Part shown: positions 21,870 to 33,825 of the stretch, in pieces | Position numbering within the stretch: the first letter of the stretch is position 1 | How the letters are laid out: every line of letters begins with the position of its first letter | NCBI GenBank assembly: GCA_023052935.1 | Contig: CM041292.1 | Location: forward strand, 169,859,900-169,923,899 | DNA: 64,000 nucleotides | Reading direction: 5' to 3' | Origin: Piezodorus guildinii | Lineage: Eukaryota > Arthropoda > Insecta > Hemiptera > Pentatomidae | Position numbers and translations under genes: made by a program | Notes under the pieces: model-generated | Told to the model about the DNA's origin: nothing | Database searches by the model: none | Seen by the model: only the letters and a program-made list of their open reading frames with translations

Positions 21870-23510
21870 TTAACTTCAGTTACCTATATAAGAAACATAT
21901 AGTAAGATAAAGTATTACGATCGTGAACATTTTTCAATTCGAGGTCTTAGTGAAAATATACTTTTTAGGGTCCCCTGATCCAAATACCAAGTATTCCCAA
22001 AAAGGTCAGCGTTGTGTGTAGTTAGTCTAGCTCGAAAACGATGTATTATATAAAACTTAAATTTGAGATTTTTAGGAGCTCATATACCAGAGATGTTACA
22101 GCTACATTTTCAACAAAATTGGCAACAAGATGAGCAACTTTACTCCAAGGAATTAATATCTTTTTACGATTTTCTCAAAAACGACTCTAATGATTTTGAT
22201 TTAACTAGATATAAAATTTAATGGGCTTTAATATGATGTAGGATTTAAGCTGATTTAAATAATCTGAGATGCTTATATGTCGATATTTAAAATTTTCTTC
22301 CTTTACAGTACCTATTATTTTTAGTTTCGAGAAAATTAACCGTATCATGTTATTGGCATTAATAAAAAATCTGGTGCGGGCAACACACGAATTTCACTTA
22401 CCTTTATTTTTTTTAAATCAATGAAAGAATTTTCAAGAACAGTTAGAGATAAAAATACGTGAAACTATTAAGGAATTTATTAAATTGAATTTATATAGAA
22501 ACATGTGTTTTATAAAAAAATCTGTTATATTATTATCTAAAAATAATCAGTTAGTTTTTGTTCATTTCATCACTCTAGATTAACTTTTAAAAGCTCGTGT
22601 ATAGATAATATTTTTTCTAAAATCTTTAGCTTTCCAACGGTATATCATACATGTATATTACTGCTCTTATGATCAAAAACGAACAATTGCATTAAATTTT
22701 TTTTTTCTGTTTTCTCCTTTAGTTTGGGTATCGAATTTATTCAATTTATATATTTACCTGTTTTTTATCAGGGTTAACAAGATAATATAGTTATTTTTAT
22801 TAAATCTACAAAATTAAAGGTACTTTAGGGGAAGAAAATTTAAAATATCGGAATTTAAGCCCTGTCAGGCCACTTTAATCAGAATAAAACCTACATGATA
22901 TTAAAGCCCATTAAATTTGACATCGATATAGCGAGTTTCATCAAAATCGTCTGAACCGTTTTTCGAGAAAATCGAAAAAAGGTGCAAAATGCATTGTATA
23001 AAGTGCCTCTTCTGGTAAGCTCATTTTGATGAAAAAAGTTTTGTCACGTCTCGGGCATATAGTTGTTTAAATATAACATTTCAGTTTCATAGACTTACCG
23101 TTTCGCCGAGTTACCAAACACAGACCTTTTTGCGGGACTTGGTTATTTGGACTTAAGGGACCCTTAAACGTGTATTTCCGTTGAAAACTGGAATTCGAAC
23201 ATTTTCACGATCGCAATACTTTTTACTATATAGAGTAAGTGAAAGTAAAAACGGCTAAATATACAAATTGATGGTAATTGATAACCAAGTTAAGGTGCAA
23301 ATAGCAAACACATTTTTGATGTTTTTTTTTTTTTGGAACATAAGAACAGTGACATAGGATCATAATATACTGCTGAAAAGCTTTTATACAAAATTTTGTG
23401 CAAGATAATAGAGAGCGATGAAACGTGGATACTACTAAGTGATTTTTGATGATAAATATAATATAATAATTATTTAATGAAACACATAAACTGTGTTTAA
23501 TTTTTTAATC
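21870..23510 (+). mobile_element. R-family copy R7, split by R8
   Basis: The left piece (21870-22369) starts at TTAACTTCAGTTACC and runs to the GTTATTGGCATTAATAAAA block. The right piece (23249-23510) resumes at GCTAAATATACAAATTGATG and continues through CATAAGAACAGTGACATAGG and GAGAGCGATGAAACG. The pieces are colinear with R14 (49380-50306) once the inverted copy R8 is removed. Confidence 0.75.
22370..23248 (-). mobile_element. R-family copy R8, full-length, nested in R7
   Basis: Complete on the minus strand, 879 bp. Reading the plus strand, it opens with TCTGGTGCGGGCAACACACG, then TTTCACTTACC, and closes with CGATCGCAATACTTTTTACT, then GAGTAAGTGAAAGTAA. Both ends abut the older R7 copy, with A-rich target sequence at each side. 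It gives a clean view of the element's two termini. Confidence 0.85.
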
Positions 23511-23854
23511 TTATTTGTCAAATTTTTGATTATTTAACATGAGTAGAATCATATTTGCTACAATTTTTATATGAAATTCTAAGAAAAATCATTAATTACT
23601 ACAATAACTTAATTTTATGTTTATTCTTCACTCTGTATTTACTTCTTCGACTTCTTTTCTTACTTGATATTTTTTCTAAAATCTTTATATTTCCAACGAG
23701 GTATGAACATTCATATTTCAGAAATGTATCGTTACATCAAATTCGAATCCGTTTTATAATTATTTCTTGGAGTAACTTCCAGAAACCTTAAATAAATTCT
23801 GCAACCAGTCTCCTGAACAATTTTTTCTCTCAATTATGATATATTTTTTTTTAA

Positions 23855-24345
23855 TACGTTTGATTCCGTTCCTTTATCTCTTAATATATATTGGAATGAA
23901 GTTTTCTGAAGACTTTGTGGCTCTCCTAAACCATAAAATTCTTCCCGTATCAAAAATTCCCTACAATCCAAAATCCTTCCTAAAATCCTCAACGCTCCTT
24001 ACTTTTTCACGAATAAATTTATCTACAAAGACCTTAATGTTCCCTATGTTACTGTTTTTGCCGAACCAGGTATGAATCCTTCCCATGAAAAACTCCATTC
24101 CAAACTCTAATCCTCTAGTTTCAATCCGTTACTTTGCCTACAATTCCTGATAATCCTCCGAAGTCGTCTGAAAAAAAGATGGCCTCGAGACCTTCTAGTT
24201 AAGAATATTTTTAGATGCTGCCAATGGTAGCTTCTCCTACATGTCTTGTTTATGATATTTTATTTATAGCCTATTTACTAGATGTGTTGTACAATATGGT
24301 GTAAATATCGATAAATAATATTGAAAAATAAAAAGTTTTCTGAAA
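23855..24345 (+). pseudogene. J-family LINE 3' fragment
   Basis: Matches the J-family 3' region: CCTACAATCCAAAATCCTTC, AAAATCCTCAACGCTCCTTA, CCGAAGTCGTCTGAAAAAAA-GATGGCCTCGAGACC, and a 3' UTR with GATGCTGCCAATGGTAGCTT. The tail is A-rich near 24340. Frames are interrupted. Confidence 0.8.
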
Positions 24346-24349
24346 TCCA

Positions 24350-25655
24350 TTCATCATTCCTTATCTATTTCGTTAAACATTAACATTTTAAAAAGGATAT
24401 TCTAGGTTTTGACGAACGATTAAACGCAATATTTTAAATATTTTTATTACATTAACGACCTATAGAAATCTATATAACTATTAGAAAATGACTAGTATTA
24501 AAAACCTTAAATTTTTTATTAATTCATTTTCACCATCTTGTAAATACTAGGGAGATGAAAAACTCAATGGTTGCTGGAGTGGATGAGGAATTACTTTTTT
24601 ACAAAAGGAAATACAACAAAGACAAAATTAATGTCAGTTAAGTTGAAGATAATTTATTTACCAATCTCTTTCTACTCCACTTTCTTTTCACCATTTCTTT
24701 AATTCCAGCTCCCAAGAAAAGAAATTTTTTTTTACCAATAATTAAAAAACTTCATATAATGTAAAATGAAATTTTTAGTTATTTATAAATAAACCTTATT
24801 AGGATATTTTCAATTATCCTTCATTTTTTACCTGATCCTTAGAGATTATCAATTGTTAATAGTTTCATTATTCAGTGATTTAATGAATAAAATCAATTTA
24901 ATTTATGAGTGCCCAGTACTTAAGATTATTTTTATTTAACTTATTGTATAAAAAACAACAAATATAGTTGCGATTATTTGCACTAATGTATTGATTCTTT
25001 GATTACGGAGCTAACAAGCTGGAATAATAAAATTCTGGTGATTAAGTGTAGTTTTAACCATTTTTTTTATTATTTTTCGTTTAGTTTGTTTTTATTGTTT
25101 ATTTTCGTCTTGTTTAATGTTTACTTCTTCAGAAAAAAATGTATACTCCTAAAAACTTGATTATTGCCTCATATAATTGGATGTCTGACTGAGTACTAGG
25201 ATGACATGATAAACTTTGCGACCACTGATAATTATTTCAATAGATTATGGATAGAAAAAACTAACAAAAAAAAAAAAAAAAAATTGTTGCTAGATACTAG
25301 AAACATCTTTTTCTTAATCGTATAACATTCTTTACCTTAACAGGTTAGCCGCCGTTTCACAGTGTTTTATCTTGGGATCATTTTATTTTATACATTAACT
25401 AATATCATATATTTTTCGTTATAAATTATTGAAGTTGTTAGTTGTATTTTTATGTATTTTCTTCAATCTCTATATAGTGTATTGTGCGGCAAGTTTTCTA
25501 TCATCATCATCATTATATCAAGTTAGTTTTTGGTTAATATAGATTTGTCATGGAAAAATTGAACAGGCGCGCATCTAATCGAATTTTTGGATTAGAAATA
25601 ATTATAAAAATTATTTCTAATTATAATACTAAACAAAGAAATTAAAAAAATATAT
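24350..25655. other. AT-rich intergenic DNA
   Basis: No gene or repeat family recognised. A poly-A run lies at 25266-25283. Confidence 0.5.
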
Positions 25656-25661
25656 AAAATC

Positions 25662-25932
25662 GTCCTATAGCTTCTTTTCCCAAGGTTGCGTGTTCAATCC
25701 TGCAGTTGGCCCTAGGATTTTATTAATGGGAGTAAAAAAATGCTTAGTTATGCCGTCCTTCTTCGGAGGGGACTTAAAAAGGTGGTCTCTAGCGTATGTG
25801 ATGTCAGGTACTCGTTAAAGACCCCATCCTAATTAAACTAGGATAGGCAAAATTTAGGACTTCCACTGTAGCATCGCCGGATTAACCACAGTAGCATAAA
25901 GTGACGTTAAATAAATAAACAAACAAACAATT
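25662..25932 (+). mobile_element. SINE-A copy 2
   Basis: Contains the B-box-like GTGTTCAATCCTGCAGTTGG, the CCGTCCTTCTTCGGAGGGG block, GGTACTCGTTAAAGACCCC, ACAGTAGCATAAAGTGACGT and a (AAAC)n tail. The A-box part of the tRNA-like head is degraded. Confidence 0.85.
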
Positions 25933-25963
25933 GTTACAAGGTGAAATTGTTATGTAAAATAAT

Positions 25964-26152
25964 CGCATAGCCTAGTGGCTAGCATAACAGCGTTCTATGC
26001 CCAAGATAGCGGATTCAAACCTGCAGTTGGCCCTAAGACTTTAATGGTAGTAAAAAATGCTTAGTTATGCCTATGAAAAAATTTAGAGGTTCTATTTAGC
26101 ATCTTCCCGTTAGCCACAGCAGCATAAAGTGATGTTAAATGAACAAAACAAA
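25964..26152 (+). mobile_element. SINE-A copy 3, internally deleted
   Basis: Best preserved head of the family: A-box-like TAGCCTAGTGGCTAGC, then GCGTTCTATGCCCAAGAT, then B-box-like GGATTCAAACCTGCAG. About 100 bp of the middle is missing. The tail is ACAGCAGCATAAAGTGATGT then AAATGAACAAAACAAAC. Confidence 0.85.
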
Positions 26153-26154
26153 CT

Positions 26155-26850
26155 ATTTTTACCCACCGTGCGAGGTCATCTTCAATGCATTGTGATGAGT
26201 GAAATTTGCCCAAGATTACTTCTTAAATTCCAACTATGATTAACCATATGCTTGATAATTCTCTGATGTTAAGGACTATTTTTCAAATGAGCATTCACCA
26301 TTTTTTTTTCCGCTGAGGTCATGAGTAGTTAAGCCAGCCTCGGGTACCCAGAGGGCCTGCGATTAGTGCTCACTCCTTCACACCCTTCAAAAATAACAAG
26401 TGGCAATTTGGCTTAAACGCTCAAATCACTCTTCCTGTAAATGAGAGTCCATTCCCGGAATTGCTCAGATTCCTCTGTCTCTCCCCGGCTAGTTCCTACT
26501 CTTTCAACCGTTTTTATTTCTATCTTCACGTGATGACGAAATTCTGTACTTCGTATGTTTGTGCTCTTTGTTAATTTACAGACTGCCTCTAAAGGTATGT
26601 TGTTAGGTTGCCTAAAAGGTATATAAAGTTAGAAACTATGAATAGACCTAGGTTTCGATATAGGTTTAACACTCTCACCGTGTTAATAGTTTGCCTTAAT
26701 AGGTACCTATCACCTATGAAGAAACATAGGGTCAGGGATAAAACGATTAAGGCATTTTGTGAGTAAGTTGCCATTAGTAGAAGAACGAGGATTTTTTATT
26801 CACAACTTGTGTGATAAGACTGCTAAAACTTTACTATTTAAATCTTTTTG
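26155..26850. other. unclassified segment
   Basis: Mixed complexity with a less AT-rich part at 26320-26500. No open frame, RNA fold or match to the window's repeats was identified. Confidence 0.4.
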
Positions 26851-26855
<5 letters not shown>

Positions 26856-26930
<75 letters not shown>

Positions 26931-26932
26931 AT
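26856..26932. repeat. (TA)n followed by (TG)n tract
   Basis: About 65 bp of TA followed by a short TG run. Confidence 0.95.
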
Positions 26933-26934
26933 TT

Positions 26935-27970
26935 TAACACTTTAAAACTATAAAATGGTCTTAGTTAAAATAATAATTTGTACGGAAAATCATTCTTATT
27001 AGTTGTTGCTATGTTACTCATTCTACCGCCTGGTTTTTCCACTCTAAAGGTAAATGTAATATAATGAATATTTATCCTGCCACGGGACTTAAATAGAGAA
27101 GACCTTTATTTTAATAAAAAGATGATAAAATTTGCGACAAAATGTTGAATTAGTTAATAATATAATTTTAATCTGGAGAATATTTGTAAAAATAATAATA
27201 ATAGCAAGCTACTGCTGAATGTTGTTTACATATTAAAACTAACGAACTTGCATAACTTATTACATAAATTGACTCAATAAGTAGTGATATCATATTATGC
27301 AAAATAATTCTTTGTGTGTGTGTGTTTTTTTTTAAGATGACAATGAAATTAATTCACTTTATAGTTAATAATTTTTGTTTTATTCGAATTTTTAATTGTA
27401 ATTGGAGTCTTGAAGTATCGTCCATTGGTTCTATTTTTTACGAGCTCTAGCGTTATGACAGCATTTAAAATAAAGAAGAACATTTTTTTTTTTTTTTTTT
27501 TTTTTATCCTCCAACTTCATTTACAAAATAAATACACAAACACCAACCAAAAACCATCAAATAAAGAAGAACATTGATTAATATTTTGCATAAATAATAT
27601 GCTTTACGAGCTGAAATAACGAGAAGTATTCTGCGATGATTTTTTATTTTTGATTATCATGTCATCTTGTTTCGTCTTTAACCGAGAATTTAATATATTC
27701 CGTTTTTTTTTTTAAAGTGATCTTTTAATGGATCTTTTTCCATTTGCTTTAATCGTATGCCTACTTATCAACCCCTTTACTGTTAAAGGTTCATTGAATT
27801 TCAACGACAATTTATAAGCTCACTTTTCTGGTTCCTAGTGGTATTGTTACTTGATTTAAAATTTTGTTGTAAAAATAGATTTAGAACAGATTTTACTTAC
27901 ATGATTACTTATTACTACTTACACGTGTAATTGTCTATTTATGAAGTTGATAATTTCGTCACACTGTATT
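26935..27970. other. AT-rich intergenic DNA
   Basis: No gene. A pure T run lies at 27483-27505. Confidence 0.5.
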
Positions 27971-27985
27971 TGTTTGAAGCTAAAT

Positions 27986-28720
27986 ATTTTTTTGTTTTTA
28001 TTTATTTATTTATAGTAATTTACAACTCTAATAAAGAATACAATAAGTAAATATGTAGAATGAATATAAAAAGTCATGAAAATGTCTTGAGAAAGAACCA
28101 CCCAGTGGTAGCACTTCACTAACTATTTTAATACAGTAGGTCCCGAGGCCACCTTCTTTTCAGTCGTCTTGGAGGGATATCAGGGATATCTGAGGAAGAT
28201 AAATTACGGACAAGCATTCAGGATTTTGTGAAGGATTTTGGATTGTAAGGGCTGGATGCGGGAGGAATTAGATGGTTTCGTAGAGCCCCAAAGCTCGATT
28301 CCATATGTCCAAATAGGTCTGATAATTGTGATGTAGATGAGTCTTTTGTAATGTACTGGAAGTTTTGAACGTTTGTCTAGTAAGTGTTGTAGTAATGGAT
28401 ATCTTCGAGCAGTTTCTTGTCGTTTCAGTTTTGTGTGAGGATTCCAAGTAAGGCGCTTGTCAAGATGGAGACCTAGGTATCGGATTTGTTCTATAGAAGT
28501 AAGGGTAATGTTATTAAAGGAAACTGGGGGGCAGGAAGTCATCGGTTTGCGACGAAGGGTAAAGGTGATTTGGTGGGATTTGTCGGGATTTATTTTAATC
28601 CTCCGATTTTGACACCATTCTTCAATGGCTTTGATGTGGGACTGAAGGGTTTGGGATGCAGTAGTTGGATCATTATGGACGAATAAGACACACGTGTCAT
28701 CAGCATAAGTATTGAGGACT
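27986..28720 (-). pseudogene. J-family LINE, 5'-truncated, with target duplication
   Basis: The minus-strand frame reads TYADDTCVLFVHNDPTTASQ, WCQNRRIKINPDKSHQITFT, YLGLHLDKRLTWNPHTKLKR and IRPIWTYGIELWGSTKPSNS, i.e. the palm and thumb of a Jockey-like reverse transcriptase with an intact YADD box. Coding similarity stops after KILNA because about 110 bp are deleted relative to the copy at 43948-45252. The 3' UTR then follows to the (TAAA)n tail at 27990-28015. AAGCTAAAT at 27977-27985 and 28721-28729 is a 9-bp target duplication. The motif upstream of YADD is missing, as expected for 5' truncation. Confidence 0.9.
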
Positions 28721-28729
28721 AAGCTAAAT

Positions 28730-29255
28730 CTTAGAGTAAAAAAATATTTTGGCAATGTAAAATATACTAAAGGCATTCGATGATTTTATGATAAATATTT
28801 TAAGAGTTGGCCATAAAGATAATTAAATGAAACAGTAATTTTTTGCTTTAACTACCCAAGTTTTTAGCGTTTTTACGTAAATTTCGAAAGGTCTGCAATA
28901 ACTATGTTAATCAAAATAATATACCTTATAAAGAAAACTTATGAACATATTATTTAGCAACAACTTATGTATACATATGTATGTGTGTTACTACTCTTAA
29001 TGCCGATACTGTAATTCTAGCAAGGAAAAATATTTCTTTTTTTCTAATATAGGTTTAATATAATTATTAAATACTTTTTGAGGATTTAAGAAGCTTACAT
29101 GATCGCAATAATTTTCCTTATTTTATGTATATATATCATACATAGTTAGGTGGAAGAAGGAAATAATTAAAAAACAACTTCCACAGATTAAAACATTCTT
29201 CAGATATTAAAACAACATATCAGAAATATGAAAATTGACATAATAATGATTTTTT
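28730..29255. other. AT-rich DNA with R-family tip R9 (29096-29155, minus)
   Basis: The only recognised item is a 60-bp minus-strand piece of the R-family end (ACATGATCGCAATAATTTTC...CATACATAGTTAGGTGG). The rest is featureless. Confidence 0.55.
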
Positions 29256-29257
29256 TT

Positions 29258-29490
29258 TATTTAACATTTTATTGATATTTACAACTGATTTATTATTAAT
29301 ATACTTAATACTCTTAAGTATAATAATAATAATATACTTAATATAGATATTTAATTTATATACAACATTTTATTGATATTTAATAAACACAATAAGTAAA
29401 TGGGCTAATTACAATTATGAGTTTGAAAATGTCTTGTGAAGAACTACCCAGTGGTAGCACTTCAACGTCGATTTAATTTAGTAGGCCATA
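29258..29490 (-). pseudogene. J-family LINE 3' UTR fragment
   Basis: Contains the family's 3' UTR blocks on the minus strand (AGTGCTACCACTGGGTAGTT, CAAGACATTTTCAAAC) and the TTTATTGATATTTACAACTG end, the latter followed by a local duplication of TATTTAAT/ACTTAATA sequence. Confidence 0.65.
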
Positions 29491-29494
29491 ATCT

Positions 29495-30710
29495 AACAAT
29501 GAATTAAAAAATAAATAAATAAAGTTTATGAACACTGAAATTCATTCGCATTGAAATTATTTTCACTTTACAGCAAAACCGACAGGAATTTAATACGACT
29601 GGCTTCACAAAAGGCTCATTTGGAAATAGTTAAGAAATAATAAATGTGATTTTTATTTTACCTCCGCCATTCTGTGCATTTCCTTCTTTACAATAAAATG
29701 CATCCATCTTAAAAAAATATATGTGTACACACATAAATATATATATACAAAAAAAATGTTAAAGCAAAGTGATTTAAGCACAGTTTGCAAACATACAATA
29801 AATATTACCAAGAATATTTTTCGTGTTGTTGATTATTAAAGTGACGAAAATTATATTTAAATACTTCCAAATGATTCCACATTTTTTTTTTTTTTTTTTT
29901 TTAATTTAAATAAGGCTGAAATGAAAATAAGGAAAATTGAAATAAAAAGATCTTCCTACAATGTTTTTTCCTCAGCTTATAAATTTTTATAATCTGGATA
30001 TCGCAACCTGATTATAATAATTGGTATGATTGGATAAAATGTTCAAGCGACATTTTTATCGGAGATAATTGAAGGATCTGGAGCTACTTTGAATAACAAT
30101 TTTACATTCTTAGCTTGAAAAATTAAATGAAAGTGTCAGGAATGTGAATAGAATTAGCTCCATTTTTAAATATGTATAACGGTACTAGAAACATTAAGTA
30201 ATTTCACTTTCAAATCACTTTTTTTTAGTATGACTTTTCCTCATTGTCCTTTTTATCTCTTACCTCAACTCTATTCACTTCATTCTATTCAGACTGTCGC
30301 TGTTAGCCTGATATTTTTTAACACGTGTGTAAGTCACATTGCACATCCTGTTTTGCTTGAAATCAGTTCTAGTTTAAATAACGCGATAATAAGTATTTTT
30401 TTGTAGATGAATCCAAGAAATAGGATAGTGCAAAGAAGTGATTTGGTTGCGATCATCGCAATCGCTTTTTTTTTTTTTGTTATTGTTTAATTTTTTTTAT
30501 ACAAATTTTGTAGTGATCGGATAAGCTCCAGGAGAGTATAGCTACCCCAGGTCGCTCCCACGTATAAATGGCAGGATAAATAATATTCATGCAACAATAT
30601 GGTTCGGAACCGCAACTTGGAAATAATTACTGCAGTGCAGTATCTAATGTGTTATTCAAAATTTTGTCAAAAAAAATATTACCTAACATAGAAAGTTGTC
30701 AAATATGATA
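29495..30710. other. AT-rich intergenic DNA
   Basis: No gene recognised. A less AT-rich patch at 30510-30640 is unassigned. Confidence 0.45.
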
Positions 30711-30824
30711 TTTTTGATTGCTAGTTGTCAAAAAATTAGTTGTTTTTATTTTCTCATTCTATTGTACTTATTATTTTGTAATTTATATATATATTTTTTT
30801 TAAATCTAATTTTCGTATGTAAAT

Positions 30825-30938
30825 AATTCAATCTATTTAATGTGTTCAGGCCAGAAGTGCTATCTTTATCTGTAACATTAATGTTATTCTTAAGGGACTC
30901 TGCCCCAGAATAAAGTAATTTTCTATTCTATTATACCT
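30825..30938 (+). repeat. CR1/L2-like LINE 3' tail
   Basis: Ends with CTTAAGGGACTCTGCCCCAG, AATAAAGTAATTTT and CTATTCTATTA. This parallels the reverse complement of the LINE tail at 9462-9500 (TTAGGGGACCTAGTCACAGA, AATAAAATTTT, (TTCTA)n). Only the 3' UTR is present. Confidence 0.6.
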
Positions 30939-31009
30939 AAAAAAAAAATAAATAAATAAAACTTGTACCCATGAAGGATCTCGCATTTGTTCTGTTTCTA
31001 TAATACAAT

Positions 31010-31215
31010 AGGTCAACTGCCGTATAAGGAGGTAAGTAGGCAGAGATCATGCTCATCCACCGTGTTTGATCACCAATTTATTCCCAGGTATCTACTTGAT
31101 TGGGGTTAGATGTGCCTCTGGAGGCTCTCCATACCGAGGGTTGAACCAAACAATTAGTCTGCCAACAGCCGGAAAAGTCATCTAATGCTCTATCCACAAG
31201 ACCACGGCGCTCCAG
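31010..31215 (-). mobile_element. SINE-B copy 1, tRNA-derived
   Basis: Minus strand begins GGAGCGCCGTGGTCTTGTGG-ATAGAGC, a tRNA A-box head. It continues through a B-box region (GGTTCAACCCTCGGTATGG) and ends with blocks shared with the copy at 39590: GGCACATCTAACCCCAATCA, AGTAGATACC and GAGCATGATCTCTGCC. Confidence 0.7.
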
Positions 31216-31439
31216 TTTTCTATAGAGAGCTTAATAGAACTAAAATAAATTATTTTCTCAGTAAAAAAGTAAAACAAGGGGTCTGGAATTAGGAAAATTA
31301 TATATTTTCTATATACTTGAATATTATTATAAGTAACATCTGATTTTTTAGAGGTGGATTTGAGATTTTTTTTAGCGGGAAATGATTCTAGAGACTCTAT
31401 TAGCGATATGGCCTAATCATGTAAAACGCGGTTAGGTTA

Positions 31440-31811
31440 ATGTTATCCATCGATCAAGGGAAGGTTATGAAATGTGTGTGACCACGTGGTTAGGAGGAAT
31501 CGATGGAGCTGGCGGAGTGCTCCGAGCGAAGGCGGAAGCAGCCGACCCGCCGCCCCCGTTCATCGTCGATACCTAGCAGCCAGCGGGCTCTTCCCGCTCT
31601 GTCTTATTCGTCTTTTATTTCCTATTTCGAGGCTTCGGATCGCGTTCCGGAGCGAGGATAGCCGGGTGGAGGGGTGCCACCGCGGGCCGGACACGCCCTG
31701 CCGTTGCCTGTTGCTCGCCGCATCCTGTAGGTCAGGACTCTTGATAGATCGATAATCAGCTGTGAGATGTCGGATTGAGGATCAGCGGACGCGATGGCCT
31801 AGTCCGGAGCC
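31440..31811 (+). promoter_or_regulatory. CpG-rich promoter/5' UTR candidate
   Basis: This is the only strongly G+C- and CpG-rich stretch of the window, with many CG dinucleotides between 31500 and 31720. It contains an E-box palindrome CACGTG at 31483-31488 and ends at a candidate start codon at 31812. In AT-rich insect genomes such patches are often housekeeping or developmental promoters with a 5' UTR. A 93-codon open frame through it (31474-31755) is more likely a by-product of the base composition than a protein. There is no clear TATA box. Confidence 0.45.
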
Positions 31812-31901
31812 ATGGCAACGCCGGAGGCTCAGTTCCGAGAGTTCCAAACAGTCGGAGGTGAGAGCCAGGAAGAAGTTACGTCACTCCCTTCGTCCAGCCA
31901 G
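31812..31901 (+). CDS. candidate first coding exon of an unidentified host gene
   Basis: The frame starts MATPEAQFREFQTVGG at 31812 (context AGCCATGG, good for eukaryotic initiation) and stays open with ESQEEVTSLPSSSQ. Two splice donors are possible: GGAG|GTGAGA after 31857 and CCAG|GTAGCT after 31901, chosen here as the end. Past the second site the frame becomes hydrophobic and AT-rich and looks intronic. A cAMP-response-like TTACGTCA lies at 31876-31883. I do not recognise the protein family. The position just downstream of a CpG-rich segment supports a real first exon. The next exons are not visible, so the intron is presumably long and filled with the transposons downstream. Confidence 0.4.
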
Positions 31902-31904
31902 GTA

Positions 31905-32455
31905 GCTAGCTTAGCAATAAATAGATATGTTATCAGTAGTCCAAGGCAGCTTACTCCTGCCTCACGCCTGTTGATTTTTTTTTCTTTCTATCTTATTCCT
32001 ATGTATTCTATGCAAATACCAATACAGCATATTGCAGTGTAGCTTTTGAGCTATGACCTCTCCCCACACAGTAATAAATTTTTACTCAACTTTACTGTTT
32101 ATTTAATTGTAATTTGATATATTTTTTTTAATTCCTTGAAACCTTGATCACATGTGAACTAGACTGAGCCATCAGAGTTACATATTGATAACCTATATAG
32201 TAGCGACGAAGTGCATTGCCCCGGCTAGACGTAGACTTGACCCAGTGTTGCAGGGGGCTGGCGATCAGCTGTTGTGCAGCCCAACCTGCCCTTGATCCCC
32301 ATCCCCTCAACCTTGATACGATAGCTTAATCCCCATTTATCTCCTCAATGGAACCTAGCACAGCTCCCACATACACTCCCATTCGCCCTTACATGAATTA
32401 TTTTGAAACAGATATAATAATTTTAATATTATTATTTTTTTTTTAGCTTAACTTA
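31905..32455. other. less AT-rich segment downstream of the candidate exon
   Basis: 32185-32330 is G+C-richer (CCCCGGCTAGACG, GCAGGGGGCTGGC) and may belong to the same promoter region or to an unknown repeat. The CTCCCCACACAG at 32060-32071 resembles a splice acceptor, but no open frame of note follows it. Confidence 0.3.
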
Positions 32456-32458
32456 TTT

Positions 32459-32512
32459 TACATTCACTTTCTATATAAGACATATATGTATTAAGGGAAA
32501 GTATTGCGATTT
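32459..32512 (+). mobile_element. R-family end fragment R10
   Basis: Only the terminal ~50 bp (CATTCACTTTCTATATAAGA...TTAAGGGAAAGTATTGCGAT) is present. Confidence 0.6.
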
Positions 32513-32514
32513 CT

Positions 32515-33755
32515 ATATAAGTATGGATGTGTTTAAGATGATTAATTTATACTTAAGTTTGATTTCTTTAACCTAGATCAGTTAATTATTTTGTCATTTT
32601 GAATTTATTATTTAAATTATTTTGTTTTACTGTGATGCACATAGTCCTTTCATTGTCTGCTGCCATGCAGGACGTAAGAAAGTCTATTTCAATAAACAAT
32701 AATTTCAAGAGACAATCAAGTATCTATTGAGCTTCTAGGAGACGTGATGACAACGTTAAACTGGAGCTTAATAAAACAAAAATAAAATAGAATAACGATA
32801 CTTTACTTGTAATCTATTTTGTATATTATTTATTTATTCTTTCTATTTATAGAATCTATTACAATATATACTTAAATACACAAAACATAAATAATGCTTG
32901 TACAAAAGTACACCAGTCTCTTAAGTAATCAATCACATAACATACAATAGGATATAGACACATTAATAATGTAAGAAAAATAAATATAAAAAACTTCCAC
33001 AAATGTATTTATGTAGTCTTATTATCTATTACCTATAACTTTCTTATCAAAAAAAAAAGGAAACAAGTTTATTCCTCATACAATGTATTCGCCACCCAAA
33101 AATAATTCAATCCGAGTTTTACATTGCGAATGAATAAAGTGCTTTGCAGTCATGAATGAGGCTTACAATTTTTATTAAAGAAACATTTAGAGAATGCTAC
33201 TGTAATTGTTGGCATTAAGTACAGGTATTACTGATATTTATCAACTAAAAAACATAGAAATAATTTGTTTATAAACTAGTTAAGTTATTCTAATATATAA
33301 ATCACATTATTACCCATGGAAAGCTTTATTATTATTATTTATTTTTATTTTTATTAGTTTATTACTGTTTTATTTTTAATTTTGTATCATTTGTATTAAG
33401 AAAAAAAATAATAAGAAGGATATAATATAAATACATACACGTTCCGAAAATTACTCAAAAATTCAGGTAATAAAATAGTCTTCCATGAAATATACTACAG
33501 ATCTAATTTTTTTTTTCAGTATATATTTTTTCAACTACAACAACAAAACGGGCCTATACATTCTATCGAATTTCAACAGGTTGGTTTTATCTCGCTTTAC
33601 TAGAAAGTGATGACCGTATTGACAAAAATAATTTATTGATGTTGAGATATGATTCAAAATTATTTTAATTATGAATGTATTATTCGGAACAATCTCTCCT
33701 TAATAATAATTGATATACAATTATTTTAATTTGTATATTTAAAAAAAATAATATA
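32515..33755. other. AT-rich intergenic DNA
   Basis: No gene or repeat recognised. Confidence 0.5.
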
Positions 33756-33760
33756 ATATA

Positions 33761-33761
<1 letters not shown>

Positions 33762-33821
<60 letters not shown>
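33762..33821. repeat. (TA)n dinucleotide tract
   Basis: About 60 bp of TA. Confidence 0.95.

Positions 33822-33824
<3 letters not shown>

Positions 33825-33825
<1 letters not shown>

Noticed and set aside
25964..26020. tRNA-like head with A and B boxes
   Set aside because: No acceptor stem or anticodon arm folds; it is the head of SINE-A, not a tRNA gene.
31474..31755. 93-codon arginine-rich frame in the CpG-rich segment
   Set aside because: High G+C makes stop codons rare; the composition looks like 5' UTR, not a folded protein, and it lies upstream of a better start.
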